Part shown: positions 8,150-16,942 of the stretch, piece after piece
Layout: each line of letters opens with the position of its first letter
Numbering within the stretch: position 1 is the first letter of the stretch
From: Pseudomonadales bacterium
GTDB lineage: Bacteria > Pseudomonadota > Gammaproteobacteria > Pseudomonadales > Azotimanducaceae
Assembly: GCA_030749725.1 (NCBI GenBank)
Contig: JASMJM010000170.1
Coordinates: 1 to 64,000 of the forward strand
Direction: 5' to 3'
DNA: 64,000 bases
Translations under genes and position numbers: made by a program
The notes under the pieces: model-generated
Seen by the model: only the letters and a program-made list of their open reading frames with translations
Told to the model about the DNA's origin: nothing
Database searches by the model: none

Positions 8150-8393
8150 CATCACGTTTAAGAGATCGGTGGCGAAGGATCTCCGCGGCATTCCCAATCA
8201 AGACGTAAAACGTATTCTGAGTCGGATCGATGATCTAGCGGAAAATCCGAGAGGGCAAGGCTGTCTAGAACTCTCCGGCCAAGATCGCTACAGAGTTCGA
8301 TGGGGCTATTACCGGATTATTTATGAGATAGTCGATGACAGGCTGGTGGTGGTTGTTGTCAAAGTGGGGTCGGGCGTATACCAGGCTGGCTAA
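8136..8393 (+). CDS. RelE/ParE family toxin
   Basis: 85 residues from TTG 8136, overlapping the antitoxin. RelE-fold features: FKRSVAKDLRGIP helix, RILSRIDDLAENPRG, the strand RYRVRWGYYRIIYEI, and VVVVKVGSG at the end. Arg and Tyr residues in RVRWGYYRIIY fit mRNA-interferase-type RelE, acting on ribosome-bound mRNA. Length is normal and the gene is intact. It resembles the second system at 58304-58775 in layout. Confidence 0.88.
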   Translation: MAKYDITFKRSVAKDLRGIPNQDVKRILSRIDDLAENPRGQGCLELSGQDRYRVRWGYYRIIYEIVDDRLVVVVVKVGSGVYQAG

Positions 8394-8432
8394 CAACCTG
8401 AGATAGGCGCGCCAGCCCGCAACAATGCAGCA

Positions 8433-9491
8433 TCACACCCGTCGCATGGAAGGAAGGACGGCACTTTCCATCAATGTTTGACTGCCATCGCGTCTGCCGC
8501 TGACCGGACCGCTGAGAATGAGTTTGTCGAGGCCAAGGTCCTGTAATCCCTGCAAACGTTCGATGCAGTGGTCGGGTGATCCAACGATGGCGAAGCGATC
8601 GATAAACTCATCGGTTAGAACGCCAGCTTGCGGCGAATCACCACGGGTGTGCTCGCGCATATCGTAAGCATCATGTATGGAGTTCAGTATCTGACGCTGA
8701 TCAGCAGAGACCGGCCCCGATACCTGACCATGCATGACAGAGAATCGTGCAAACGTGGTCAGTCCACCCTTGACCATCTCTCTGGCGCGTTCCTGGTCCG
8801 TATCGCAAGCGCAATTCACATAGGCACCCAAGGCGATATCGCTTGGATCGAGACCTGCCTCGCCACGCGCTCGGCGTACCGTTTCAATGCCCCAGGCGAT
8901 GCGTTCCGGCTCTGCGCCGAGTGTAAACATGACTCGATCAGCATGCCGGGCCGCGATGGCAATCACCATGGGTCCGGTTGCTGCAACCTCGACAGGAACT
9001 TTCTGCCCATCGCTCATCCACTCTATACTGCTGTCCTTGGGCGTATCCGACAATCCGAGATTCTCAACCGGTTCTGCCACGCTGGCCGGAATGTCAATCT
9101 CATCAAAAGGCACCGCGTCTCCATGCAGGTATATCTGCAGGTGACGCAGATACGTCTCGAACTGTGACAACCGAGCCGGTGCTCGCCCAAGATGAGCCAG
9201 AGCCGAGTCACCCCGACCGATACCCAGAACGGCGCGACCCTTTGACAGTCGCTGAATGCTGGAAATCGCCGAAGCGGTCACCGCCGCATATCGAGTCACC
9301 GAATTGGTTACACCCGGACCAATTCCGATCCGCGTAGTTGCGGCTGCTGCCATCGCCAGTGCAACGTAACAATCCCCTGACAGATTCTGTGAGTCGACCA
9401 CCACCAACCCATCCCATCCAGCGTCTTCATTCTGACGTGCCACGTGTTGAATGCCTCTTGGTGAAGCATTCCCTAAAGTCCAAAGTTCCAT
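8433..9491 (-). CDS. LLM class (luciferase-like) flavin-dependent oxidoreductase 1
   Basis: 352 residues from ATG 9491 (AGAGGGA ahead; a GTG one codon upstream is possible). TIM-barrel bacterial-luciferase fold: WTLGNASPRGIQHVARQNEDAGWDG start, RIGIGPGVTN strand, GRAVLGIGRGDSAL flavin-site loop, and IVGSPDHCIERLQ at the C terminus. The pattern is closer to F420-dependent methylene-H4MPT reductase-like members than to two-component monooxygenases. Cofactor (F420 or FMN) and substrate cannot be set from sequence. Neighbours: sulfatase upstream and the toxin gene convergent. Confidence 0.85.
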   Translation of the reverse strand: MELWTLGNASPRGIQHVARQNEDAGWDGLVVVDSQNLSGDCYVALAMAAAATTRIGIGPGVTNSVTRYAAVTASAISSIQRLSKGRAVLGIGRGDSALAHLGRAPARLSQFETYLRHLQIYLHGDAVPFDEIDIPASVAEPVENLGLSDTPKDSSIEWMSDGQKVPVEVAATGPMVIAIAARHADRVMFTLGAEPERIAWGIETVRRARGEAGLDPSDIALGAYVNCACDTDQERAREMVKGGLTTFARFSVMHGQVSGPVSADQRQILNSIHDAYDMREHTRGDSPQAGVLTDEFIDRFAIVGSPDHCIERLQGLQDLGLDKLILSGPVSGRRDGSQTLMESAVLPSMRRV

Positions 9492-9580
9492 CACAAAATC
9501 CCTCTAATTGATCAGTCTACTCCCACTGACACTCACCAAAGTCTTCCGACTTATTCAAGCGCGTTGTTTTGGGGTACATA

Positions 9581-9723
9581 GCAGAAGGGCTGCGGTCTCC
9601 TTTTCGTAGCGATCGGGCGTAGCGCCGAGCGCGCGGAGAGAGACCCAAAGGGGCTCTCGACCAAGTGAGGGCAGCTGGGAGAGTCGCTGCGCCGCGGAGA
9701 AAAGGAGACCGCAGCCCTTCTGC
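9581..9723. repeat. 143-bp MITE-like element with 25-bp perfect inverted repeats
   Basis: The arm at 9581-9605 (starts GCAGAAGGGCTGCGG) is exactly complementary to 9699-9723. Complementarity continues imperfectly inward (TAGCGA against TCGCTGC). The interior has no reading frame of interest. It fills the gap between the convergent-side LLM gene start and the sulfatase stop. It could be a non-autonomous transposon or a large hairpin ending sulfatase transcripts. No clear target duplication is visible. Confidence 0.7.
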
Positions 9724-9788
9724 GGACAGACTTGATAAAATCTAAAGAAGATGTCAGCCGAGCTTCATCCATTGATTGCTACCATCCG

Positions 9789-11243
9789 CTAGATCAACCC
9801 CAGCCTCTCATACTGCCCCTCCGGCGAATCCATCTCCCGCATTGTTTGCTTCAGCAGTTCGACGTATTTCTCTTCCATCTCCGATCCTGCCAAGTTGCGC
9901 AGCTGGCCCGGGTCGTCTTCGATGTTGAAGAGCTGCGTGTCTTTAACGGTGCTCCACCTGTTCATGTGCCAACGGGTACGCAGCACCGCCAGGTCCGTGT
10001 AAGGCAGAAACTGCCCGAACTCCGCATCCTCAAAGAACTGCGCTCCCGGCACCTCATGGAAGTGATAGGACGTCGGACTCAGAAAATGCTGATATAGCGG
10101 ACCGTTGTCCTCGCGCGCCGCGGCCCGCATGTAGGTGAAGCTGCCGTCGGTGACGTTTACCGGCATGCCGAACCAGCCGTACAAGGCCGCCTTGCGCTTG
10201 ACGGGCGCATCCTTTTCAAGGACCTCCTTAAGGGACTCGCCGTGAATCGGGTGTTCAAAACTCACGTTAAAGAAATCCAGCAACGTCGGCATCATGTCAA
10301 TGTTCTGGGTAAGCTGACTGCGCCTCTGTCCGGCGTGCAGATTGCCGGGCAGCTTGATGACCAGTGGGATGTTGCCGAGCTCATTCCAAACGTGCCAGCG
10401 ATTCTTGCCGGTGCTGTCGTGCTCGCCGATCAGATGGCCATGGTCGGTGGTCAGAATAATGAGCGTGTCGTCGAAGCTGTTCTGCCGTTCCAATTCGTCG
10501 AAGAGCTTGCCCAGATATTCATCCGCCATGCTGACTGTACCAGCGTATTGCCTGCGCAGATGGGTGGTGGCCTCCTCACCCTCCTCCACCTCACGGTATG
10601 TCGTCCAGTCATAGCGCGGTCCCTTCCAGTCATCGCCATAGCGATCCACATATTCCCTGGGACAGTCAAACGGTTCGTGGGGATCGAACCCCTCTACCCA
10701 CAGAACATAGTCGTCAGCGCCTTCATTACGCTGCAGCCAGTCGATGGCACCGGTGAATGTCTTTGGGGTTGAATAGTTTGCGGCACTGGTAAAAGCCTCG
10801 CGGTTCATATCATACTGGGCGCTCCAACGGCCCAGGTGTTCTGGTTCGGCCGGTGGTGTCGTCGCCGAACGCCAGCAGTCCCCTTCCTGGCCGCGGTGAA
10901 AGGCGTAGGTATCGAACTGGGTGTGATAGTCCTCGCCACCCACGTGGAAATAGTGATAGTGGTCGGTCTCCATATGGGATCGGATGCCGGCGCCTCTCAA
11001 GAGACGTGTGAAGGGAATGTCAAAGGGTTCGATGGGTCCCCAGTTTCGTTCCAGGAAATTCAGCCGGCCGGTGAGGATATCCCGCCGAGCCGGCATACAG
11101 GGGGCAGACCCAATCCAGTGGTTGTCGAATACCATACCCTTGTCAGCCAGGCGCACTATATTGGGTGATTGCATCCAGTCGTTGCCGTAGATGGGCAGGT
11201 AGTTGCGGTTCAAGCTGTCGAGAAGGACGAATATGACCTTCAT
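9789..11243 (-). CDS. Type I sulfatase (arylsulfatase family)
   Basis: 484 residues from ATG 11243, preceded by GGGAGA; an upstream extension lacks support. Asp9 in LLDS is a calcium ligand. The formylglycine site is CMPAR with Cys49 (CxPxR), so it needs the anaerobic or FGE-type maturase, not seen in this window. TTDHGHLIGEHD carries the metal-site Asp/His. No signal peptide, so it acts in the cytoplasm on imported sulfate esters or related phosphonates/phosphates. Divergent from the HMG-CoA-lyase-like gene. Confidence 0.9.
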   Translation of the reverse strand: MKVIFVLLDSLNRNYLPIYGNDWMQSPNIVRLADKGMVFDNHWIGSAPCMPARRDILTGRLNFLERNWGPIEPFDIPFTRLLRGAGIRSHMETDHYHYFHVGGEDYHTQFDTYAFHRGQEGDCWRSATTPPAEPEHLGRWSAQYDMNREAFTSAANYSTPKTFTGAIDWLQRNEGADDYVLWVEGFDPHEPFDCPREYVDRYGDDWKGPRYDWTTYREVEEGEEATTHLRRQYAGTVSMADEYLGKLFDELERQNSFDDTLIILTTDHGHLIGEHDSTGKNRWHVWNELGNIPLVIKLPGNLHAGQRRSQLTQNIDMMPTLLDFFNVSFEHPIHGESLKEVLEKDAPVKRKAALYGWFGMPVNVTDGSFTYMRAAAREDNGPLYQHFLSPTSYHFHEVPGAQFFEDAEFGQFLPYTDLAVLRTRWHMNRWSTVKDTQLFNIEDDPGQLRNLAGSEMEEKYVELLKQTMREMDSPEGQYERLGLI

Positions 11244-11387
11244 TCTGATTCTCCCGTGGCGACGTGGTCCGGTAGAATGTACCATGAATGGCTGCGGGAA
11301 CTCATCCTGTGGCGGCGCCGATAGAGTGTTTCGGATCAAGCCCTGATGGTTGGCAGTACACGTACCTCATATCACAGAGAGGCCAAC

Positions 11388-12479
11388 ATGAACAAATTGC
11401 CTAAGTCGGTAGAGGTCAGGGACGACACCATGCGGGAAGGATTACAGATCGAGAGCAAGGACATCTCTGTTGACGAGAAATTGAGACTCCTCGACGCGCT
11501 CGGAGAGACCGACATCAAGGTCATCTCCATCGGCTCCTTTGTCAGTCCGAAGTGGACCCCCCAAATGGCGTGCATCGACGAGATCGCGGAGCGATTTGAG
11601 CCGAAACCCGGCGTCACCTATACCGCCGCGGTCTTCAACCAGCAGGGCTTTGAACGGGCTGACAAGTATTACCCCAAGATCAACGTGCGGACGCGCGAAT
11701 ACATGACTCACGTCGAGGTGGGTGGGACATTCGCCATGCGTAACTACAACAGGACCGCGGAGCAAATGCTGCAGTCTGTTGACGGCACCGTTGAACGAGC
11801 CAAACAAGCCGGTGTCGAATCGGGAGGAATTGTCATTGGCAATCCCTTCGGTTCCAACTTTGAAGGGGATGTCCCCCTTGATCAGTCGTTGGCTGTTTTT
11901 GCGCAGGTGATCGACCGATGGCATGCGCAAGGTCTGAAGGTGGCGAGCTGCAGAATCCTCGATGATATGGGTGCATGTATGCCTGATCAACTGACTGAAA
12001 TGCTGTCCGCTATCAGGTCGAGATGGCCGGAGATAACCGACTTCGGTCTTCATCTTCACAATCAGCGAGGCGTCACCAATATCTGTTATTACGAGGCCCT
12101 CAAGTTTGGCGTCACCCGATTCGATACATCGCTCGGCGGCCTGGGTGGCTGTCCCTATTGCGGTAACGGCAGAAGCGCTGGACACGTTCCAACGGAAGAT
12201 TTCGTCTATATGTGCGAAGAGATGGGCGTCGACACCGGTCTTGACCTCGACAAATTGATAGAGGCTACCGCCATCGCCGAGGAAGTCGTCGGTCATCCGC
12301 TGTGGGGGCATGTCTCAAAGGCCGGGCCTCGGCCACGGGGTAAAACGCTCTACCCGAAAGACATGCCGTTCGTCGAGACGCTCGAGGAAGCCAGTCATTT
12401 CAGAAAGGGCCCATCCGTATACGCTCACCAGGTGAAGCCTTGGCGAGAAGACAGCGCACTAATGAAATCGTTGGATTAG
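11388..12479 (+). CDS. HMG-CoA lyase-like aldolase
   Basis: 363 residues from ATG 11388, with GAGAGG at 11377-11382. RDDTMREGLQ near the N terminus corresponds to the RDG(x)REG(L)Q metal/substrate motif of the DRE-TIM metallolyases, here with DD for DG. HLHNQRG supplies the HxH metal ligands, and GLGGCPYCGNG is the HMGL active-site Cys loop. Likely a Claisen-type lyase on a 3-hydroxy-3-methylglutaryl-CoA-like thioester. Preceded by the divergent sulfatase gene (145 bp). Confidence 0.88.
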   Translation: MNKLPKSVEVRDDTMREGLQIESKDISVDEKLRLLDALGETDIKVISIGSFVSPKWTPQMACIDEIAERFEPKPGVTYTAAVFNQQGFERADKYYPKINVRTREYMTHVEVGGTFAMRNYNRTAEQMLQSVDGTVERAKQAGVESGGIVIGNPFGSNFEGDVPLDQSLAVFAQVIDRWHAQGLKVASCRILDDMGACMPDQLTEMLSAIRSRWPEITDFGLHLHNQRGVTNICYYEALKFGVTRFDTSLGGLGGCPYCGNGRSAGHVPTEDFVYMCEEMGVDTGLDLDKLIEATAIAEEVVGHPLWGHVSKAGPRPRGKTLYPKDMPFVETLEEASHFRKGPSVYAHQVKPWREDSALMKSLD

Positions 12480-12834
12480 TATCGGGCCTAGCAGAAACTC
12501 CGCATTAGATAGGTTCCTAACGGTACATCTACATCGTACCTCATGGGTCACGTATATCATTTTCAGCTTCTCCTGATCCAATGTTCGTACCTTAGGGCGT
12601 CTGCCCGAGCGCCAGTACAATTGGACAGCACTGTATTGTCGATTCGACAATCGATCTGTTGCAGCCCCGAGCCATATCCCGATAGTCAGCTTCTATCTCC
12701 ATTCCACCCACGTCGAGCTTTCATACCGAACACTGACTGATGTCGGTTTTTTTCGGTGAGAACGGTGTTAATACTCCAAATACACCAAGTGAACTGCAGA
12801 GCCTTGATCGGAGCAATTGACGGGGGAAGAAGCA
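12480..12834. other. Intergenic region, no gene seen
   Basis: No convincing reading frame. The only structure noted is the palindrome at 12635-12651. Confidence 0.4.
12635..12651. promoter_or_regulatory. 17-bp palindrome, operator candidate
   Basis: ATTGTCGA-T-TCGACAAT, 8-bp arms, perfect. It lies about 185 bp before the truncated transporter gene. No regulator is encoded next to it. Confidence 0.35.
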
Positions 12835-12835
12835 A

Positions 12836-13276
12836 GTGTCAACAAAAGCCAGTAAGGTGAGCATCTTTTTCTATGGATTCGGCAATCTATCACCTGCCAT
12901 CAAGGGAAATTTCCTTGGTGCACCGATCTTCTATTACTACAACAACGTTCTTGGTCTTGAAGCATGGCTGGTCAGCTTAGCACTGGCACTGGCTCTCGTG
13001 ATCGACGGTATTACGGACCCGCTGGTTGGCTACATGTCCGATCACACTCGGTCCAGGTTTGGGCGACGTCACCCGTATATCTACGCCAGTGTACTTCCAG
13101 GCGCGTTGTGTTACTTCTTCCTGATTATGGCCAACTTCGGCACGTCACAATCGGCAACGGCAAAAAGCAGTCCGGCTGGTTTGCTTGCACGTACCGATCT
13201 GCAGGACATTCACACCATGATAGACTATGCTCAGTTGCCGAAAATTGAATCAGTGCAGGTAAAGGAGACTCTATAA
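12836..13276 (+). pseudogene. Truncated GPH-type (glycoside-pentoside-hexuronide:cation) MFS transporter
   Basis: 146 residues from GTG 12836 (GGGGGAAG ahead). Residues 1 to about 100 match the start of a GPH/melibiose-type symporter: FYGFGNLSPAIKG, two membrane helices, ALVIDGITDPLVGYMSDHTRSRFGRRHPYI (the family D-P-x-x-G loop). After FLIMANFGTS the sequence becomes polar and unrelated, and the protein ends where 11-12 helices are expected. So most of the transporter is deleted. The stop overlaps the ABM gene start (TAATG), so the stub may still be translated and drive that gene. Confidence 0.75.
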
Positions 13277-13707
13277 TGAAGACAGACTCAAACCGCCGGG
13301 ACTTTCTGACCACGACATTAGTTCTCGCTGGTGCTTCTACGGTTGGACAACTGGGGTTTGTCCGTGAGGTCGCCGCCAAGGAGAACAGCATCACCCAGTT
13401 GGCAAGCTTTCGAATAAATCCTGAAAAGGAAGCGGAAGCCTTGGCGTTTCTAAAAGAACTCACTGCAGCCGTTGAAGCCAAGGAACCGGGCGTGCTGGCA
13501 TACATCGCTCACCGCTCGTCATCGGATCCGAATCTGCTAACGTTCTTCGAGATCTATGCGGACGAAGCGGCAGTTGCCAATCACGGCAAACAACCCCACC
13601 TTGCGGGAATGGGCAAGGCGTTTCGCGATGGAGTTTTCAGACCCTTTGCGGAAGGACGGGCCGTAAAAGTCGAACGACTCGACCGGGTAAGCGGCTTTTC
13701 GCGGTAG
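13276..13707 (+). CDS. Tat-exported antibiotic-biosynthesis-monooxygenase (ABM) fold protein
   Basis: 143 residues. NRRDFLTTT is a Tat motif, followed by a hydrophobic stretch and REVAAKE. The mature part is a single ABM ferredoxin-like domain: ITQLASFRINPEKEAEALAFLKEL, GVLAYIAHRSSSDPNLLTFFEIYADEAAV, HLAGMG. Single-domain members include quinol monooxygenases like YgiN and heme-degrading enzymes; substrate unknown. Export is unusual for this family. Coupled to the upstream stub by a 1-nt overlap. Confidence 0.82.
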   Translation: MKTDSNRRDFLTTTLVLAGASTVGQLGFVREVAAKENSITQLASFRINPEKEAEALAFLKELTAAVEAKEPGVLAYIAHRSSSDPNLLTFFEIYADEAAVANHGKQPHLAGMGKAFRDGVFRPFAEGRAVKVERLDRVSGFSR

Positions 13708-13883
13708 TAGCTGCAACTTATAGAGGTCGTTACCTACAGGAGTTGGCTCTTCAAGCAACGTGGACCCGTTCCTGCAAGCCAAGTGTCACGATGGCTCTGC
13801 CTGTGGACTGTTGCAGGTTCGTTGGTCGAAGCAAAGAAAACGCCAGCATGTCAACCAAACTCGTGCGCTGAGTTGCCCCGGAC

Positions 13884-14795
13884 TTGGGAGACCTACCGAT
13901 TAATCTATCGACTGAGCGATTTGAGCGCGCCACGGACTTCCTGCTTGCCAATGCGCGTCTGCTGGAACGTCGGCTCTACGATGTGCATTTCCGCGACGGA
14001 CCCAAAGAAGCTGTCACCAGCTCTGTCGGAGCCTACCGGAATCGGGATGGCGGTCTTGGTTGGGGGCTCGAGCCGGATACGACTTCGCCGGAGAGCCAGC
14101 CGCTGTTCACCATCATGGGGCTTGAGAGCTTGCGCCAGGTGGGTGCACTCGATGCCATGCTGCTCCAGAACTCACTGCCATACTTTGAAAGCGTCCTGAC
14201 GGACGAAGGCGGGATTCCATGGATGTTTCGGCCATCGGGTCGGTACCCGCGAGCGGATCACTTCGAGAACGTGAGTGAACGTGCGACGATTGCGGCGACG
14301 GCGCCCGTGTTGGCTCTCTGTATAGAATTTGGGGTAGTACGTCCGTGGATGAAGGTCGCTGAGACATTCGTGTGGCGCGAAATGGCGCGCCAAGGAGATG
14401 ATCACGCTATGTGTGCGGCCTGCATGAAGCGGCGCGCCGCGTTCCTGGCACAGCGGACCAGCGAGGCACGTGGTGCGCGGGAGATCGAAGCGCTTCGTTT
14501 GCGGGTGTCCAGTGACGCGGTTCTCTGCACCGACCCAGCCGAAGCGGATTGGGGACTCTACGGACACCCGAGTTCAGTCAGCTATGCGCCATCGCCAGAC
14601 AGTCTCTTGAGAGGGGCTTTTTCAATGCACCGCATCGACGAGGATCTGGATACGCTGATCGAGCGGCAGTGCACAGACGGTCGATGGGCGACCAACTACG
14701 GGATCAGTGAACGCACTCGCCTCGATTGGGATGGCATCTACACACTGGAGTCGCTGCTTACACTTCGCGCATACGGACGGATCGTCGATGAGTGA
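13884..14795 (+). CDS. Terpenoid-cyclase/prenyltransferase-like alpha-alpha toroid protein
   Basis: 303 residues from TTG 13884 (start uncertain). Soluble, rich in helix pairs separated by glycine-aromatic turns: YRNRDGGLGWGLEPD, LTDEGGIPWMF and CTDGRWATNYGI, as in squalene-cyclase/protein-prenyltransferase toroids. The DxDD cyclase acid and the zinc site of prenyltransferases are not seen, so catalytic function cannot be assigned. It precedes the PQQ dehydrogenase gene by about 70 bp on the same strand. Confidence 0.6.
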   Translation: MGDLPINLSTERFERATDFLLANARLLERRLYDVHFRDGPKEAVTSSVGAYRNRDGGLGWGLEPDTTSPESQPLFTIMGLESLRQVGALDAMLLQNSLPYFESVLTDEGGIPWMFRPSGRYPRADHFENVSERATIAATAPVLALCIEFGVVRPWMKVAETFVWREMARQGDDHAMCAACMKRRAAFLAQRTSEARGAREIEALRLRVSSDAVLCTDPAEADWGLYGHPSSVSYAPSPDSLLRGAFSMHRIDEDLDTLIERQCTDGRWATNYGISERTRLDWDGIYTLESLLTLRAYGRIVDE

Positions 14796-14867
14796 ACCAG
14801 ACCCCACCGGTTGCTTTCGATCCGCGAATCACTAATAATCAAGACCAGAAAAAGCGAGGGAACGATA

Positions 14868-16781
14868 ATGAAATACACGCTTACCGGACTCCTCTTGATC
14901 ACGGCTGTGGGCAGCAGTCCAGTACCAGGCGCGCAACCAACGATAACGGACTACGACTGGCCAACCTATGCCAGGAACCCGGATTCATCGAAATATGCGG
15001 ATATCGACCAGATAAACAGAGATACCGTGGGCAAACTACGGGTCGTCTGGACCTGGGACTCACCGGACAATGAATTCCTCAAGGCTAACACCCGTTATGC
15101 GCACAGTGGTTTTAAGAGCACACCGATCAAGATTGGTAACGTACTCTATGTGAGTACCCCAATGGGACACGCGGCTGCAATAGATGCCACAACAGGTGAG
15201 CAAAAGTGGGTGTTCGATACCAAAACCTATGAGCACGGCAGACCCGCCAATATTGGGTTCAACCACCGCGGTGTCGCTTACCGGGAAGAGGGTGATAAAC
15301 GGCGTATATTGATGGGGACCAATAACGCGTTTCTGTGGTCACTGGATGCTGATACCGGATTGCCGGACAAAAGCTTCGGCAAAGATGGCAAGGTAGATCT
15401 CACCGTTGGCCTCGGACGGGAAATAGATCGCTCGAAATATTCGAATGTTGCCGCCGTCACCATCGTCGGCGACACGGTGGTGATGGGAGCGGTTATCAGC
15501 GACATGCCACTGCTCGAGTGGTACAACGCGAAGCAAACCGATATGCCCCCTGGCCACATCCGCGGTTTTGATGTGAACACCGGCAGGCAGAAGTGGATAT
15601 TCCACTCGATTCCCAAACCCGGTGAAGTAGGGAACGAAACCTGGGAGAACGACTCCTGGAAGGTCACAGGGTCAACCAATGTCTGGACGCTGATGAGCTC
15701 GGATCCTGAACTGGGATACGTCTATCTTCCATTTGGGGCTCCTACTAACGATTGGTATGGGGGGCATCGGCTGGGGGACAACCTGTTCGGCAACAGCATT
15801 GTCTGTCTGGATGCATCCAACGGCAAATTGGTCTGGTACTTCCAGGCGGTCCATCACGACCTGTGGGATTACGATCTACCGGCCGCACCAACTCTTGTGG
15901 ATATCACTGTGGATGGCAAAGATATCAAGGCGCTCGCCCAGGTATCGAAACAGGGATTTCTGTATGTTCTGGATCGCGTAACCGGCAAGCCCGTTTGGCC
16001 CATTGAAGAGCGACCGGTACCCCAGAGCGATGTTCCGGGTGAGCGAACCGCAGCGACGCAACCTTTTCCAACACGACCTGCGCCGTTTGATGTACAGGGC
16101 CTAACCGTGGATGACTTGATCGATTTCACTCCCGAACTACGCGCCGAAGCTGTGGAGATGATCAGCAAATATAGAAACGAAGGAGTTTTCACACCGCCTT
16201 CATTGGGGGGCTCCATTCAGATGCCCGGTGATGGTGGTGGAGCCGAGTGGAATAGCGCTTCATTTGATCCGCACACATCGTTGCTGTACGTGTCTTCAAT
16301 GAGTTCCGCCATCGTCTCCCAGTTGTTCGAGCCAAAGCCCGGCGTCACCGAGTACCGTTTCCTGCGCGGCGGCAATAGATTTCTGCGCGGACCAAAACGC
16401 CTGCCACTGACGAAGCCCCCCTACAGTCGTATCAGCGCTATCGATCTGAATACCGGTGACTACGCGTGGGTCGTGCCAAATGGGCAAGGCATGCGCCAGC
16501 GAATCATCGACATGGGTATACCCGATCCGGGGCCGGTGGGTGCGTTCGGCCACGCGAGTCCGTTAGTGACGAAATCTCTCCTCTTTGTCCCTGCATACGA
16601 CGGCAAGCCTTTGCTGCGTGCCCTGGACAAAGCGACCGGCAAGACGGTTCATGAAACGGAACTGCTGTTGCGAGCCACGGGCCCGGCGATGACCTACATG
16701 GTCAATGGCAAACAGTATATCTCCATGGCGTCGATGGGTGGTGCCAAGGATTCCAAACTGGTCACCCTTGCCCTGCCGTGA
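14868..16781 (+). CDS. PQQ-dependent dehydrogenase (quinoprotein), copy 1
   Basis: 637 residues from ATG 14868 with GAGGGAA ahead; the frame extends upstream without support. Signal peptide MKYTLTGLLLITAVGSSPVPGAQ, periplasmic. Eight-bladed propeller with repeats such as LYVSTPMGHAAAIDATTGEQKWVFDT, FLWSLDADTG, RGFDVNTGRQKWIFHS and VCLDASNGKLVWYFQ. No C-terminal cytochrome c domain, so an external electron acceptor is needed. Very similar along its whole length to the protein at 54979-56898. Substrate is likely an alcohol or sugar. Confidence 0.88.
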   Translation: MKYTLTGLLLITAVGSSPVPGAQPTITDYDWPTYARNPDSSKYADIDQINRDTVGKLRVVWTWDSPDNEFLKANTRYAHSGFKSTPIKIGNVLYVSTPMGHAAAIDATTGEQKWVFDTKTYEHGRPANIGFNHRGVAYREEGDKRRILMGTNNAFLWSLDADTGLPDKSFGKDGKVDLTVGLGREIDRSKYSNVAAVTIVGDTVVMGAVISDMPLLEWYNAKQTDMPPGHIRGFDVNTGRQKWIFHSIPKPGEVGNETWENDSWKVTGSTNVWTLMSSDPELGYVYLPFGAPTNDWYGGHRLGDNLFGNSIVCLDASNGKLVWYFQAVHHDLWDYDLPAAPTLVDITVDGKDIKALAQVSKQGFLYVLDRVTGKPVWPIEERPVPQSDVPGERTAATQPFPTRPAPFDVQGLTVDDLIDFTPELRAEAVEMISKYRNEGVFTPPSLGGSIQMPGDGGGAEWNSASFDPHTSLLYVSSMSSAIVSQLFEPKPGVTEYRFLRGGNRFLRGPKRLPLTKPPYSRISAIDLNTGDYAWVVPNGQGMRQRIIDMGIPDPGPVGAFGHASPLVTKSLLFVPAYDGKPLLRALDKATGKTVHETELLLRATGPAMTYMVNGKQYISMASMGGAKDSKLVTLALP

Positions 16782-16942
16782 CTCGACTGCGGCTGCACGA
16801 TTCTCCTGAGGAGGCAGTCAAGCGTTAGCTTTGCGATACATGTAGTTAGCACTATCCGGCAAGTAGTCCTACATCGACACGTGTTGCTTGCCACCCCAAT
16901 TGTGTGATAGAAGAATCAGACAACGGCGCGTAATGGCCAGGA

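Noticed and set aside
11442-12311. 289-residue antisense frame over the HMG-CoA-lyase-like gene
   Set aside because: Shadow of high-GC third positions; the opposite strand has clear family motifs.
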